This document shows positions 41,781 to 51,101 of a DNA stretch of 64,000 bases, in pieces. The notes below the pieces were generated by a model. It ran no database searches, was not told the DNA's origin, and saw only the letters and a list, made by a program, of their open reading frames with translations. This DNA is from Pseudoxanthomonas sp. PXM02 (GTDB lineage Bacteria; Pseudomonadota; Gammaproteobacteria; Xanthomonadales; Xanthomonadaceae). The stretch spans positions 1,054,001 through 1,118,000 of the forward strand of contig NZ_JACVAK010000002.1 of NCBI RefSeq assembly GCF_014851805.1, in the 5' to 3' direction. Both the position numbers and the translations under genes were made by a program. The stretch's first letter is position 1, and every line of letters starts with the position of its first letter.

Positions 41781-42908
41781 TCAGATCCCGCCCAGGAACT
41801 CCGCCACCGCCGGCCCGAACCGCTCGAAATCCACCAGGAAGGCGTCATGGCCCTGCGGCGACTCCAGCGGCAGGAACTCCGCCTGCGCCCCGCCGGCCGC
41901 CAGGCCCTCGGCGATCTGCTGCTGTTGCTGCAGCGGGAACAGGATATCGGTGGTGGCGCCGATGGCCAGCGCCCGCTGCACGCGGATCTTCGCCAGCCCC
42001 TTCACCACGTCGCCGTCCGCCCGCTCTTCACCGGCATAGTCGGCCAGATCGAACCAGTCCATCGACCGGCTGAGATAGAGATAGCAGTTGGGGTCGAAGC
42101 GGCGCACGAAGCGGCGTGCATGGCCTTCCAGATAGCTTTCCACCTGGAATTCCAGGCCGAACGGTTCCTCATCCGGACGATCCGATTCCAGCCGCACGCG
42201 GCCGAAGCGGCCATCCCATTCAAGCGCCGAGCGGTAGGTGATCACGCCCAGCTTGCGGGCCATGCGCATGCCGGATTCCGGATACGTCTCGTCGTCGTAC
42301 TGGCCGTGGTTCCAGTTGGGATCCAGCCGGATCGCCTCGCGCTGCAGCGAACGGATCGCGATGGAGAACGGCAACGCCTGCGCGCTGCCGGAGATGTTGA
42401 TGTGCGTGCGCGCGGCACCGGGATGCAGCAACAGGTAGGCCAGCGCCGTCATGCCGCCCATCGAGTTGCCGATGATGCAGGCCAGTTGTTCGACGCCGAG
42501 CCCGCGCACCACGTCGAACGCCGCCTTGGCGCCGTCTTCCACCGACAGCTCGGGGAAGTCGAGGCGGTACAGCGCGCCGGTATCCGGATTGATCGAGGCA
42601 GGACCGGTCGACCCTTTGCAGCTGCCCAGCGAATTCACGCAGATCACGAACCAGCGGTCGGTGTCGATCGGCTTGCCCGGACCGAGCATCGCCTCCCACC
42701 AGCCTTCGGCTTCGTTGCCGGCATTGCGTGCGGCATGCGCGTCCGGCGACAGGCCGGTGACGATCAGCACGGCGTTGTCGCGGCGTTCGTTGAGCGTGCC
42801 CCAGGTCTCGTACGCCATCCGCGCGCCATGCAGCGCGCCGCCGCGTTTCATGCGGAACGGCGAGGGCAGGGGATGGAAGCGGGTGCCGGGGGGGATGAAT
42901 TCGGTCAT
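41781..42908 (-). CDS. metX: MetX-family homoserine (or serine) O-acyltransferase
   Basis: 375 residues of alpha/beta-hydrolase fold. The nucleophile Ser149 lies in GNSMGGMTAL; an Asp (ATTDILFP region) and His354 (GHDAFLVD) complete the triad. The oxyanion and substrate segments NSLGSCKGSTGPASINP and ALPFSIAIRSLQREAIR are family-typical. It activates homoserine by acyl transfer for methionine synthesis. Xanthomonadaceae members of this family are reported to use succinyl-CoA or to act on serine in cysteine synthesis, so the acyl donor and acceptor need assay. It starts 27 bases after the upstream gene's stop on the same strand. Confidence 0.88.
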   Translation of the reverse strand: MTEFIPPGTRFHPLPSPFRMKRGGALHGARMAYETWGTLNERRDNAVLIVTGLSPDAHAARNAGNEAEGWWEAMLGPGKPIDTDRWFVICVNSLGSCKGSTGPASINPDTGALYRLDFPELSVEDGAKAAFDVVRGLGVEQLACIIGNSMGGMTALAYLLLHPGAARTHINISGSAQALPFSIAIRSLQREAIRLDPNWNHGQYDDETYPESGMRMARKLGVITYRSALEWDGRFGRVRLESDRPDEEPFGLEFQVESYLEGHARRFVRRFDPNCYLYLSRSMDWFDLADYAGEERADGDVVKGLAKIRVQRALAIGATTDILFPLQQQQQIAEGLAAGGAQAEFLPLESPQGHDAFLVDFERFGPAVAEFLGGI

Positions 42909-42935
42909 CGGACAAGTGTAGCGATCCGGGGGACG

Positions 42936-43778
42936 CTATTCGCCCTGCCAGCGCAGTCCGACGCGGACGGGCAGGTGGTCGGAGCCGATATCGGGACCAC
43001 GTTCCGCGCCGGTTTGCGCGAAGCCGGACGAGACCAGGACGTGATCGATGCCGATGCCGAACACGCCCGCCCCCTCGCTAGGGTACGTCGGCGCCCCGCC
43101 GGTGGTGCGGCGCAGGGCGCGCATGTCCGCACCCAGCAAGGCGCTGGACCAGGGGGTGGCATTGAGATCGCCGGCCACGATCATCGGCTCATTCGTGGCC
43201 GATACCGCCAGTTCGCGCATCAGCTTGTCGCGTGCGCGGTACTTGCGCGTGGCCATCGGCGGCTTGGGGTGTGCGGCGACGAAGCGGACGCGATGTCCGT
43301 CGATGTCCAGGCCGGCCTCCATCCGCAACGCGCCGAGACGATCCTCCACCAGCCGCACGTCGTGCAGGGGTCGGTCCGACAGGATACCCAGGCCCGGAGG
43401 CGATACGAGCGGATGCAGCGCGCGATGCGCGAATCCGCCGTAGCTCCGTCGTGCCAATGGGTCCGCATAGTCGGGGGACAGTTCGGTCAGCACGACGATG
43501 TCGGCAGGTTGGTGTTGCAGCCAAGCGAGGAGCGCGGCAGGGTCGCGTTGGCGGATGTTGACGTTGGCCACCGCCATCACGAGATCCGGTGGTCCTTCCG
43601 AGCGTGGCGCCTTGGGGCTGGCGGTGAACCACGGCAATGCCAGCAGCGGCAGGCAAAGCAGCCAGCGCCTGTCGCGCAGCGCCCCGATCCCGCAGGCAAT
43701 CAACCACGCCAGAACGTAGAGCGGCTGCCAGTGAGCGAACAGGTCCAATGCCCAGCCGAGGGACCCCTGACCGGGCAT
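42936..43778 (-). CDS. Endonuclease/exonuclease/phosphatase family membrane protein, possibly 5'-interrupted
   Basis: 280 residues. Two N-terminal helices (PLYVLAWLIACGIGALRD, WLLCLPLLALPWF) precede an EEP catalytic domain: VANVNIRQRDPAALL, VVLTELSPDYAD, VAAHPKPP, VAGDLNATPWS and a final GSDHLPVRVGL. It should be a periplasm- or cytoplasm-facing phosphodiesterase of unknown target. The same frame is open upstream back to an ATG at 43868, encoding a further 29-residue hydrophobic leader (SLARNLSRLAPWIAVPALLG...), with a TGA at 43779-43781 directly before the ATG used here. No ribosome site precedes 43778, so a nonsense mutation in a longer gene is possible. Confidence 0.78.
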   Translation of the reverse strand: MPGQGSLGWALDLFAHWQPLYVLAWLIACGIGALRDRRWLLCLPLLALPWFTASPKAPRSEGPPDLVMAVANVNIRQRDPAALLAWLQHQPADIVVLTELSPDYADPLARRSYGGFAHRALHPLVSPPGLGILSDRPLHDVRLVEDRLGALRMEAGLDIDGHRVRFVAAHPKPPMATRKYRARDKLMRELAVSATNEPMIVAGDLNATPWSSALLGADMRALRRTTGGAPTYPSEGAGVFGIGIDHVLVSSGFAQTGAERGPDIGSDHLPVRVGLRWQGE

Positions 43779-43966
43779 TCACGCGCGTTGCAGGGGCAGC
43801 AGCAAGCCGAGCAGGGCGGGCACGGCGATCCACGGAGCGAGCCGGGACAGGTTGCGTGCGAGGCTCATGCGGCAGGCGGGGATTGGATCATCGCTGAAGT
43901 TTAAGAGACGACGCCACGCCATGCAGGCGCCGCGCATGTGGCGCTACCCGCGATGCGTGATCGACA

Positions 43967-44145
43967 TCCCTCGCCCTGCGAAGCGGCGAGAGGGTGCCCG
44001 GAGGGCGGGTGAGGGGCGAACGGAGTAGAGATACTGACGTTGCGATCAGCGTCAACGTGCGTCTAGAGGGGGGCGAAGGGCTCGCGCGAAGAGCGCCCCT
44101 CATCCGCCCCCGGGCACCTTCTCCCCGCAGGCGGGGAGAAGGGAT
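43967..44145. repeat. GC-rich palindromic element pair, second copy
   Basis: ccctcgccctgcgaagcggc and continuation (43967-43995) plus gcaccttctccccgcaggcg and continuation (44114-44145) repeat the inverted arrangement of 41626-41769, including the inner gggcgggtgaggggcgaacg facing gcgcccctcatccgcccccg. It separates the EEP gene from ccmI, in a 381-base interval with no gene I can support. Confidence 0.8.
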
Positions 44146-44159
44146 CGACACACTGCGCC

Positions 44160-45176
44160 TTACGGCACCACGCGATCGATGGTCAGCGTGTAGGTGTTGC
44201 CGGCCTTGACGTCGGCGGTGACGGCTTCGGCTTCCAGGTCGCCGGATTGCGCGGTGGGGCCGTTGCCCTTGGCGATGCGGGCGACCAGTTGCACCTGCGG
44301 GAGTTGCGAGAGCTTCAGCGTGGGCATCGGGCTGTCGCCGTCGCCCAGCGGCACGGTCACCGGGAACGCGGACACCGGCAGGCGCTTGGCGGCGACCGGC
44401 ATCGGCGGGCCGTCCATCTGGCGGGCGAACACGAACAGCGTGTCGTCGGGCGCCAGCTTGTCCTTCAGCGCGGGCGCCAGGTCCACCGTCACCGTCAGCA
44501 GGGCTGGCGGGGCGTCCGCGGCCGACGTGGGCGCGGTGTCGGCCAGGGGCGGCAGGCCGGCGTCGGCGCGGGCCTCGTTGATCTGCGTGCGCAGGGTGGC
44601 GGCGGTGTTCGGATCGACCTTGGCGAGCAGCGGCTCCCACGTCTTCGCCGCTTCCGCGTGCTTGCCTTCCTGGCGCTGCGCCAGGCCGACGAACCACAGC
44701 GCACGCTGGTGATCGGGATTGATCGCGATGGCCTTGTCCAGCAGCGCGATGGCCTGCGTATCCAGCTTGCGCTCGGCGTTGTTGAACAGCCGTGCCTGCG
44801 CTGCTTCGACCAGCAGGTCGGCGTCGGTGGGCAGCAACTGCACCGCGCGCTCGAACGCCTTCTGTGCGTCGTCGTAGCGCTGCAGGGCGGCGTAGGACTT
44901 GCCGAGTAGGCGCCAGCCTTCCGGTTCGTTCGGCTGCTTCTTCAGCTCGGCTTCCAGCTGCGCCACCGCCTCGTCCAGCGTGGCCGGCATGGGCGTGGTC
45001 GCCTGCGGCTCCAGCGCGGCCGGGGTGCCGACCACGCGGTACAGCGCGAACGTGGCGATGCCCAGCGTCGCCACGCCGGCCAGCACCAGCGTGCGCGCAT
45101 CGCGCCGGAGCGGCCACAGCACCGCCAGCAGCACGGCCAGCGACAGCACGATGGCGAGGATCACGAAAGCGGTCAT
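44160..45176 (-). CDS. ccmI: Cytochrome c biogenesis factor CcmI (TPR protein)
   Basis: 338 residues. Two N-terminal membrane helices (FVILAIVLSLAVLLAVLWP, LVLAGVATLGIATFALYRV) are followed by TPR repeats (PEGWRLLGKSYAALQRYDDAQKAFERAVQLLP, ALLDKAIAINPDHQRALWFVGLAQRQ) and a C-terminal beta domain with VTVDLAPALKDKLAPDDTLFVFARQMDG PP-type pattern. CcmI chaperones apocytochrome c to the CcmFH heme-ligation complex. The start overlaps the ccmH stop by one base (TGATG). It is the last gene of the ccm operon. Confidence 0.92.
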   Translation of the reverse strand: MTAFVILAIVLSLAVLLAVLWPLRRDARTLVLAGVATLGIATFALYRVVGTPAALEPQATTPMPATLDEAVAQLEAELKKQPNEPEGWRLLGKSYAALQRYDDAQKAFERAVQLLPTDADLLVEAAQARLFNNAERKLDTQAIALLDKAIAINPDHQRALWFVGLAQRQEGKHAEAAKTWEPLLAKVDPNTAATLRTQINEARADAGLPPLADTAPTSAADAPPALLTVTVDLAPALKDKLAPDDTLFVFARQMDGPPMPVAAKRLPVSAFPVTVPLGDGDSPMPTLKLSQLPQVQLVARIAKGNGPTAQSGDLEAEAVTADVKAGNTYTLTIDRVVP

Positions 45177-45634
45177 CACCACTCCTGGTCGGTGTCGTCG
45201 GTGGCGGGCGCCGGCTGCTTCGCGCGCTTGGCCACGATCAGGCCGACCCACACGCCGCCGGCGAGCAGCAGGAACAGCGGGCCGAACCAGAGGATGTAGG
45301 TGCCGGGCGCGACGTCGGGCTTGTACAGCACGAACTCGCCGTAACGGTCGACCAGGAAGCGCTTCACCTGTGCGTCGTCCTTGCCCTGGCGCATCAGGTC
45401 CAGCACCTCGCGACGCAGGTCGTGCGCGATCTGGGCGTTGGAGTCGGCCAGCGACTGGTTCTGGCACATCACGCAGCGCAGTTCGGCAGTGAGCTTGTGG
45501 AAGCGGACTTCCTCGGCGTCATCGCGGAACTGCAGCGGGGTGGGATCGCTGGCCTGCGCGAACACGGGCGCGGCGGTGGCGACCAGCATCGTCAGCAGCA
45601 AAGCGCGCAGCAACGCGGGCAGGCGAAGGGTCAT
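45176..45634 (-). CDS. ccmH: Cytochrome c biogenesis protein CcmH
   Basis: 152 residues. It has an N-terminal signal/membrane segment, then LRCVMCQNQSLADS with the redox pair Cys54 and Cys57, and a C-terminal membrane helix (ILWFGPLFLLLAGGVWVGLIV). CcmH keeps the apocytochrome CxxCH cysteines reduced for heme attachment in the periplasm. It is the short, single-domain form, since the TPR part is separate as CcmI. The ATG overlaps the ccmG stop (ATGA). Confidence 0.96.
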   Translation of the reverse strand: MTLRLPALLRALLLTMLVATAAPVFAQASDPTPLQFRDDAEEVRFHKLTAELRCVMCQNQSLADSNAQIAHDLRREVLDLMRQGKDDAQVKRFLVDRYGEFVLYKPDVAPGTYILWFGPLFLLLAGGVWVGLIVAKRAKQPAPATDDTDQEW

Positions 45635-46227
45635 GGCGCGGCTTCGATCTTTTCCAGCGCCGGAATCAGCTGGTGGTCGATGATGGCCTGGTCGATGGCG
45701 CCGACATGCTTCCAGCGGATGATGCCCTTGCCGTCGACGAGGAAGGTTTCCGGCGCGCCGTAGATGCCCCAGTCGATCGCGGTACGGCCTTCCAGGTCGG
45801 CGACGACCATCATGTACGGATTGCCGAACTGCTCCAGCCAGCGCAGCGCGTCCTCGCGTTCGTCCTTGAGGTTGTAGCCGATGAAGCGCACGCGCTTGGT
45901 CAGCGCGAACTGCGTCAGGATGGGGTGCTCGACGCGGCACTCGGGGCACCAGCTGCCCCAGACATTCATCACGTAGGGCTGGCCGGCGAGGTCGGCGTTG
46001 GTGACGCGCTTGGCCGGGTCGTGCAGCAGCGGCAGATCGAAGGCCGGTGCCGGCTTGCCGATCAGCGGCGACGGCAGCGCGTCGCGCCCGGCGCGGTCGG
46101 ACTGCGACACGCCGTAATACAGCAGGCCCATCAGGCCGACGAAGAACAGGCCGATGATGACCAGCGCGAACGTCAGCGCACCGCGCGAGCGCGGCGGCGA
46201 AGGCGGGAGTTCGGAAGCGTTGTTCAT
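45631..46227 (-). CDS. ccmG: Thiol:disulfide interchange protein CcmG/DsbE
   Basis: 198 residues. An N-terminal membrane anchor (FALVIIGLFFVGLMGLLYYG) leads to a thioredoxin-like periplasmic domain with active site Cys94 and Cys97 (GSWCPECRVEHP) and the GAPETFLVDGKGIIRWKHVG segment typical of CcmG. It reduces CcmH or apocytochrome c. It overlaps both neighbours by four bases. Confidence 0.95.
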   Translation of the reverse strand: MNNASELPPSPPRSRGALTFALVIIGLFFVGLMGLLYYGVSQSDRAGRDALPSPLIGKPAPAFDLPLLHDPAKRVTNADLAGQPYVMNVWGSWCPECRVEHPILTQFALTKRVRFIGYNLKDEREDALRWLEQFGNPYMMVVADLEGRTAIDWGIYGAPETFLVDGKGIIRWKHVGAIDQAIIDHQLIPALEKIEAAP

Positions 46228-48164
46228 GCGGGACGCGCCTCGGATTTCTTGTGGTTCCGGAACCGGCGGTCGGCGGCGGTGACGAAGCCGCCCAGCGCCA
46301 TCAGCGCAGCGCCGAGCCAGATCCAGCGGATGAAGGGTTTGATGTGCACGCGCAGCGCCCAGGCCCCGTTGCCGAGCGGCTCGCCGATGGCGACGAACAC
46401 ATCGCCCAGCAAGCCCGGTTTGATACCGGCTTCGGTCATCACCTGGCCGCCACTGGCATAGGCACGCTTCTCCGGGTGCAGCAGCGTCACCGGCTTGCCG
46501 TCGCGCAGGATCTGCACATGGCCGCGGTCGGACAGGTAGTTGGGACCCTGGGTTTCATCGACGCCCTGGAAGTGGAAGCCCCAGCGGCCGACTTCGACAG
46601 TCTGGCCGGGTTTCACCGCCAGTTCGCGCTGCACGTTCAAGCCTTCGACCAGCAGTGCGCCGACCAGGAACACGGCGACGCCGGTGTGCGCCAGCGTCAT
46701 GCCGAGCATTTCGGGCGTGAAGCGTCCGTTGGCGCGCAGGCGCTGCCAGAGGAAGCGCAGCGTGCCCAGGCCGACCCAGGCCGCACCGAGGATGCCGGCG
46801 GCGACCTTCAGCTTGCCCTGCGGCGCCATGAAGTACGCGATGACGGCGAGCACGAGCGACAGACCGGCCCACGGCAGCAGCATCGCGAACGGCTTGGCCA
46901 GGTTGTCGCGCTGCCACTTGGTGATCGGCCCGAACGGCACCAGCGCCACCAGTGGCGCCATCAGCACGATGAAGAGCAGGCTGAAGTAGGGGGGGCCCAC
47001 GGAGATCTTGCCGAGGTCCAGCGCGTCGGCGATCAACGGATACAGCGTGCCCAGCAGCACCATCGCGCAGGCGGCGGTCAGCAGCAGGTTGTTGGCCAGC
47101 AGTAGCGTCTCGCGCGAGCTGGCGGCGAAGTACGACTTCTCCGATTCGCCATCGGCCAGCTGAGGCGCGCGCAGCGCATACAGCAGCAGCGAGCTGCCGA
47201 TCACGAGGCCGAGGAAGATCAGGATGAAGACGCCGCGGGTGGGGTCGGCGGCAAAGGCATGCACGCTGGTGATCACGCCGGAGCGGACCAGGAAGGTGCC
47301 GAGCAGCGACAGCGAGAACGCGGCGATCGCGAGCAGCAGGGTCCAGCCACGGAACGCACCGCGCTTCTCGGTGACCGCCTGCGAATGGATCAGCGCCGCG
47401 CCGACCAGCCACGGCATGAAGCTGGCGTTCTCGACCGGATCCCAGAACCACCAGCCGCCCCAGCCGAGTTCGTAGTACGCCCACCAGCTGCCCAGCGCGA
47501 TGCCCAGCGTCAGGAAGCCCCAAGCCACGTTCGTCCACGGCCGTGTCCAGCGCAGCCAGCGCGCATCCACGTGGCCATCGAGCAGGGCGGCGATGGCGAA
47601 CGCGAACGGGACCACGAAGCCCACGTAGCCGACGTACAGCAGCGGCGGATGGATGATCATCCCCGGGTCCTGCAGTAGCGGGTTGAGGTCGCGACCTTCG
47701 CCGGGCGACGGCAACAGGCGGACAAAGGGATTGGAGGTGAAGATCAGGAAGGCGAGGAAGCCGATGGCCACGATGCCCATCACGCCCAGCACGCGTGCCA
47801 TCACCACGTCGGGCAGGCCCCGCGAGAACAGCGCCACGGCGCCGGTCCACAACGCGAGCACCAGCGCCCACAGCAGCAGCGAGCCTTCGTGCGAGCCCCA
47901 CACCGCGGTGTAGCGGTAGACCATGGGCAGCAGCGAGTTGGAGTTGTCGGCCACGTACTTGACCGAGAAATCCTGCGTCACGAACGCCACCGTCAGCGCG
48001 ATAAAGGCCAGCATCACCAGCCACAGCTGCGCGTACGCCGCCGGGCGTGCCACGTCCATCCACGCGGCCTTGTTGCGCTGTGCGCCGGCCAGCGGCAGCA
48101 CCGCCTGCAGGACCGCGACCAGCAGCGCGAGGATCAGCGCGATTTGTCCGATTTCAGGGAGCAT
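46224..48164 (-). CDS. ccmF: Heme lyase subunit CcmF
   Basis: 646 residues with about 14-15 membrane helices. The tryptophan-rich WWD-type motif WGGWWFWDPVENASFMPWL is at 235-253, and several conserved His are visible (GSHEGSLLLW, IIHPPLLYVG, LAHTGVAVF). CcmF takes heme from holo-CcmE and joins it to apocytochrome c with CcmH. The ATG at 48164 is the family start; the frame upstream is non-coding. The 102-base gap from ccmE is the only sizeable gap in this operon. Confidence 0.96.
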   Translation of the reverse strand: MLPEIGQIALILALLVAVLQAVLPLAGAQRNKAAWMDVARPAAYAQLWLVMLAFIALTVAFVTQDFSVKYVADNSNSLLPMVYRYTAVWGSHEGSLLLWALVLALWTGAVALFSRGLPDVVMARVLGVMGIVAIGFLAFLIFTSNPFVRLLPSPGEGRDLNPLLQDPGMIIHPPLLYVGYVGFVVPFAFAIAALLDGHVDARWLRWTRPWTNVAWGFLTLGIALGSWWAYYELGWGGWWFWDPVENASFMPWLVGAALIHSQAVTEKRGAFRGWTLLLAIAAFSLSLLGTFLVRSGVITSVHAFAADPTRGVFILIFLGLVIGSSLLLYALRAPQLADGESEKSYFAASSRETLLLANNLLLTAACAMVLLGTLYPLIADALDLGKISVGPPYFSLLFIVLMAPLVALVPFGPITKWQRDNLAKPFAMLLPWAGLSLVLAVIAYFMAPQGKLKVAAGILGAAWVGLGTLRFLWQRLRANGRFTPEMLGMTLAHTGVAVFLVGALLVEGLNVQRELAVKPGQTVEVGRWGFHFQGVDETQGPNYLSDRGHVQILRDGKPVTLLHPEKRAYASGGQVMTEAGIKPGLLGDVFVAIGEPLGNGAWALRVHIKPFIRWIWLGAALMALGGFVTAADRRFRNHKKSEARPA

Positions 48165-48266
48165 CAGGAATCCATTGCCTCGTCCCGGAACGGGAGTGGG
48201 TGAAAACACGGATCGGGCGGGCAGCGTCGCCGGTGGTCGGGCGCACGCGCGGGACAGGCGCGACGA

Positions 48267-48728
48267 TCAATACGCCGACTCCGCCGGCGTGGCCTGGACG
48301 TCGTGCTTCTGGTGCGCCTTGCCCATCTTGTCGGCGACTTCCTTCGGCATGTAGGCCTCGTCGTGCTTGGCCAGCACATCGGTGGCGACGAACACGCCGT
48401 CCTGCATCGAACCCGTCGCGACCACGGCCTGCCCTTCGCGGAACAGATCGGGCAGGATCTTGTCGTAGCGCACGGTCAGCTGCGCATCGCCGTCGGTCAC
48501 GCCGAACTGCGAGACCAGCGAACCGGGTTCGCGCTTGAACGAGCCTTTCTCCACCATGCCACCGAGGCGGAAGCGGGATTCGCCCGCTTCGCCGCGCAGT
48601 ACTTCCGCCGGGGTGTATAGGTAGGCCACGTTGCGCTGCAGGGCCATCGCGATCAGCGCGGTGGCGATGCCCGCCACCACGACGGCGAGCAGTACGAACA
48701 GCAGGCGACGGCGTCGAACGGGATTCAT
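48267..48728 (-). CDS. ccmE: Heme chaperone CcmE
   Basis: 153 residues: a membrane anchor ([25 protein letters not shown]), then the OB-fold domain with [14 protein letters not shown] and [30 protein letters not shown], and the heme-binding His122 in KHDEAYMP (HxxxY motif). It carries heme covalently in the periplasm from CcmC to CcmF. Only three bases separate its ATG from the ccmD stop. Confidence 0.96.
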   Translation of the reverse strand: MNPVRRRRLLFVLLAVVVAGIATALIAMALQRNVAYLYTPAEVLRGEAGESRFRLGGMVEKGSFKREPGSLVSQFGVTDGDAQLTVRYDKILPDLFREGQAVVATGSMQDGVFVATDVLAKHDEAYMPKEVADKMGKAHQKHDVQATPAESAY

Positions 48729-48731
48729 CGG

Positions 48732-48899
48732 TCAGCGTTCCAGGTCGGCGGGGGCGGCACTGCGGCGCGCATCGCGCGCCACGCGTTGGCGGACGGCGCG
48801 AAGTTCGCGGCGTATCTGCAGGCGCGGCGCCAGGAAGTCCCAGCCCAGCACCACGGCGAACACGGCGTAGGCGCCGATGACGTATTCGAGGTAGCTCAC
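48732..48899 (-). CDS. ccmD: Heme exporter protein CcmD
   Basis: A 55-residue frame with a single membrane helix, MSYLEYVIGAYAVFAVVLGW, and a basic tail with LQIRRELRAVRQRVARDARR. It starts with GTG overlapping the ccmC stop (GTGA) and ends just before ccmE, exactly where ccmD is expected. CcmD helps release holo-CcmE from the CcmABC complex. It fits the family's length and hydrophobic-then-basic layout. Confidence 0.9.
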   Translation of the reverse strand: MSYLEYVIGAYAVFAVVLGWDFLAPRLQIRRELRAVRQRVARDARRSAAPADLER

Positions 48900-49654
48900 G
48901 GCGTGGCCTCCTTCGCGGCGGCCAGTTTCGCCACCCAGTCCTTGCCGGCCTCGCGGCGCAGGTTGTCGGCGCGAGCACGCGCCAGCAGCGAACCGGCGAA
49001 CCAGAACTTCGTTGCGATCACCATCAGCACCAGCGGCAGGATCATGCTGTCGTCAATGCTGGATTCGCCGAACACGCGGATGGTCTGGCCCTGGTGCAGC
49101 GAGTTCCACCACACCACCGAGTAGCGGATCACCGGCAGGATCGCCACACCGACGATGGCCAGCAGGCTGGCCGCACGCGCGGCGCTGCGGCGGTCGTCGA
49201 TGGCGCCGTACAGGCCCATCACGCCGAGGTAGAGGAACAGCAGGATCAGTTCGGTGGTCAGGCGCGGATCCCAGTCCCACCACGTGCCCCACATCGGCTT
49301 GCCCCAGATGCTGCCGGTGGCGAGCGTGATGAGGGTGAAGGCGGCACCGGTCGGCGCGCAGGCCATGGCCAGGATCTCGCACAGCTTGATGCGCCAGACC
49401 AGCGCGATGGCGGCGTAGAAGGCCATCAGGCCGAACACGAACATGCTCATCCACGCGCTGGGCACGTGGATGTAGAGGATGCGGAAGCTGTCGCCCTGCT
49501 GGTAATCGGCCGGGACCACAAACAGTGCCTGCCACAGGCCCACGCCGAGCAACACGATCGCCGCCAGGTAGCACCACGGCGTCCAGCGCGCCGCGAAGCG
49601 GTCGAAGTACGGGGGCGAACCGAGTTGGTGGAACCAGCGGACGAGAGGATTCAT
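48896..49654 (-). CDS. ccmC: Heme exporter/holo-CcmE formation protein CcmC
   Basis: 252 residues, six membrane helices. The WWD motif WGTWWDWDPRLTTELIL is at 122-138, and flanking His residues for heme are present (YIHVPSAWMS). CcmC loads heme onto CcmE with CcmD. It starts 13 bases after the ccmB stop. Confidence 0.96.
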   Translation of the reverse strand: MNPLVRWFHQLGSPPYFDRFAARWTPWCYLAAIVLLGVGLWQALFVVPADYQQGDSFRILYIHVPSAWMSMFVFGLMAFYAAIALVWRIKLCEILAMACAPTGAAFTLITLATGSIWGKPMWGTWWDWDPRLTTELILLFLYLGVMGLYGAIDDRRSAARAASLLAIVGVAILPVIRYSVVWWNSLHQGQTIRVFGESSIDDSMILPLVLMVIATKFWFAGSLLARARADNLRREAGKDWVAKLAAAKEATP

Positions 49655-49667
49655 GCGGCGGCGGTCT

Positions 49668-50354
49668 TCAGGTCAGGGCGATGCGGATCGCCGCGGCGGC
49701 TGCCAGCGGCGCCAGCAGCAGCGAGAGCAGCAGGCCGGCGGCCAGCCAGAGGAGGGCGCCGGAGGCATCCAGCCCTTGTGCGCTGGCGGCGACGGCACCG
49801 GCGCCGAACACCAGCACGGGCACGTACAGCGGCAGCGCCAGCAGCGCAACAAGGATACCAGAGCGCCTCATGCCCACTGTCAGCGCAGCAACCACCGCGC
49901 CCAGCAGGCTCAGCAATGGCGTGCCCAGCGCGAGCGTGGCCAGCAGCATCGGCAACTCGCTGCGCGGCAGGTGCAGCATCTCGCCGAGCAGCGGTGCCGC
50001 CAGCACCATGGGCAGTGCGGTGGTGGCCCAGTGCGTCAGCACGCGGACCAGCACCAGCCACGCCAGCGGAACCGGCGCGAGAATCCATTGTTCGAGCGAG
50101 CCGTCTTCGGCATCGCCCCGGAACAGCGTGTCCAGCGACAGCAGTCCGGCGAGCAGCACCGCGACCCAGATCACCGCGGGCGCGACCTTCGACAGCACCA
50201 GCGGCGCGGTGCCCAGGCCGAGGGCGAACAGCACCACCACCAGCAGCGCGAACAGCGCAGGCTGCAGCGCGTCGCCACGACGGCGCCACAACAACTGCAC
50301 GTCGCGTACGACCAGGGCACGCGCGGTCTGGAACAGGGAAGGCGCGGTGTTCAT
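49668..50354 (-). CDS. ccmB: Heme exporter protein CcmB
   Basis: 228 residues with six hydrophobic helices. The start has [32 protein letters not shown], and [17 protein letters not shown] is family-typical. CcmB is the membrane partner of the CcmA ATPase in the complex that releases holo-CcmE. The ATG overlaps the ccmA stop (ATGA). Confidence 0.95.
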   Translation of the reverse strand: MNTAPSLFQTARALVVRDVQLLWRRRGDALQPALFALLVVVLFALGLGTAPLVLSKVAPAVIWVAVLLAGLLSLDTLFRGDAEDGSLEQWILAPVPLAWLVLVRVLTHWATTALPMVLAAPLLGEMLHLPRSELPMLLATLALGTPLLSLLGAVVAALTVGMRRSGILVALLALPLYVPVLVFGAGAVAASAQGLDASGALLWLAAGLLLSLLLAPLAAAAAIRIALT

Positions 50355-50995
50355 GCCGGACGCTCCATCACCAGCATGCGGGTCTGCACCGGCGGCGCGG
50401 CGTAAGCACCGTGGGTGGTCACCAGCGCGGCACCGCCATCGCGCAGGTGCGCGTGGATCATCCGGTTCACCAGATTGATGCCGTCCAGGTCGAGGTTGGC
50501 GTAGGGCTCGTCCAGCAGCCACAGCGGCGACGGCGACAGCCACAGGCGGGCGAGCGACAGTCGCTTCTTCTGCCCGGCGGACAGCTGGCGGGCGAGGGCG
50601 TCCTCGTAGCCGGCCAGGCCGACCATCGCCAGTGCGTTGCCCGGCATCTGGCGCGCGCGGCGACCGTGCAGACCACAGAGGAAGTTGAGGTTCTCCAGCG
50701 TGCTCAGGTCGGCCTTCAGCGCCGGCAGGTGGCCCAGATAGGCCATGGCATGCGCCCGGCGCGAGGGACCTGCCGGCTGGCCGTCGATGTCGATCTCGCC
50801 GGCATCGGCGCGCAGCAGTCCGGCCAGCACCCTCAGCAGCGTGGTCTTGCCGACCCCGTTCCCACCCTGTACCAGCAGCGCCTCGCCGGCATCCACGGCG
50901 AACGCGAGCGGCCCGAACACCGGTTCGTCGTTGCGCGAGAACGCCAGGCCGCGGGCGGCCAGCAACGGCGGGTGGTGGGGAGCAGCGTCGGTCAT
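50351..50995 (-). CDS. ccmA: Heme exporter ATP-binding protein CcmA
   Basis: 214 residues. Walker [12 protein letters not shown] is at 44-54, the signature [14 protein letters not shown] follows, and Walker B is [12 protein letters not shown]. The short length and the FLCGLHG region fit CcmA. It is the first gene of the operon ccmABCDEFGHI on the minus strand; all nine genes are present and intact, so this organism uses System I cytochrome c maturation. Confidence 0.95.
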   Translation of the reverse strand: MTDAAPHHPPLLAARGLAFSRNDEPVFGPLAFAVDAGEALLVQGGNGVGKTTLLRVLAGLLRADAGEIDIDGQPAGPSRRAHAMAYLGHLPALKADLSTLENLNFLCGLHGRRARQMPGNALAMVGLAGYEDALARQLSAGQKKRLSLARLWLSPSPLWLLDEPYANLDLDGINLVNRMIHAHLRDGGAALVTTHGAYAAPPVQTRMLVMERPA

Positions 50996-51101
50996 CGGAT
51001 CGGGCGTTCCCGTGAGGGAGGCTGGGGTGTCCAGAGGGCTCAGCCGCCCATTCTAAACGGAGGCGTGCGTCCGGCCGCCTGCGACATACCGTCGCGGCCG
51101 T

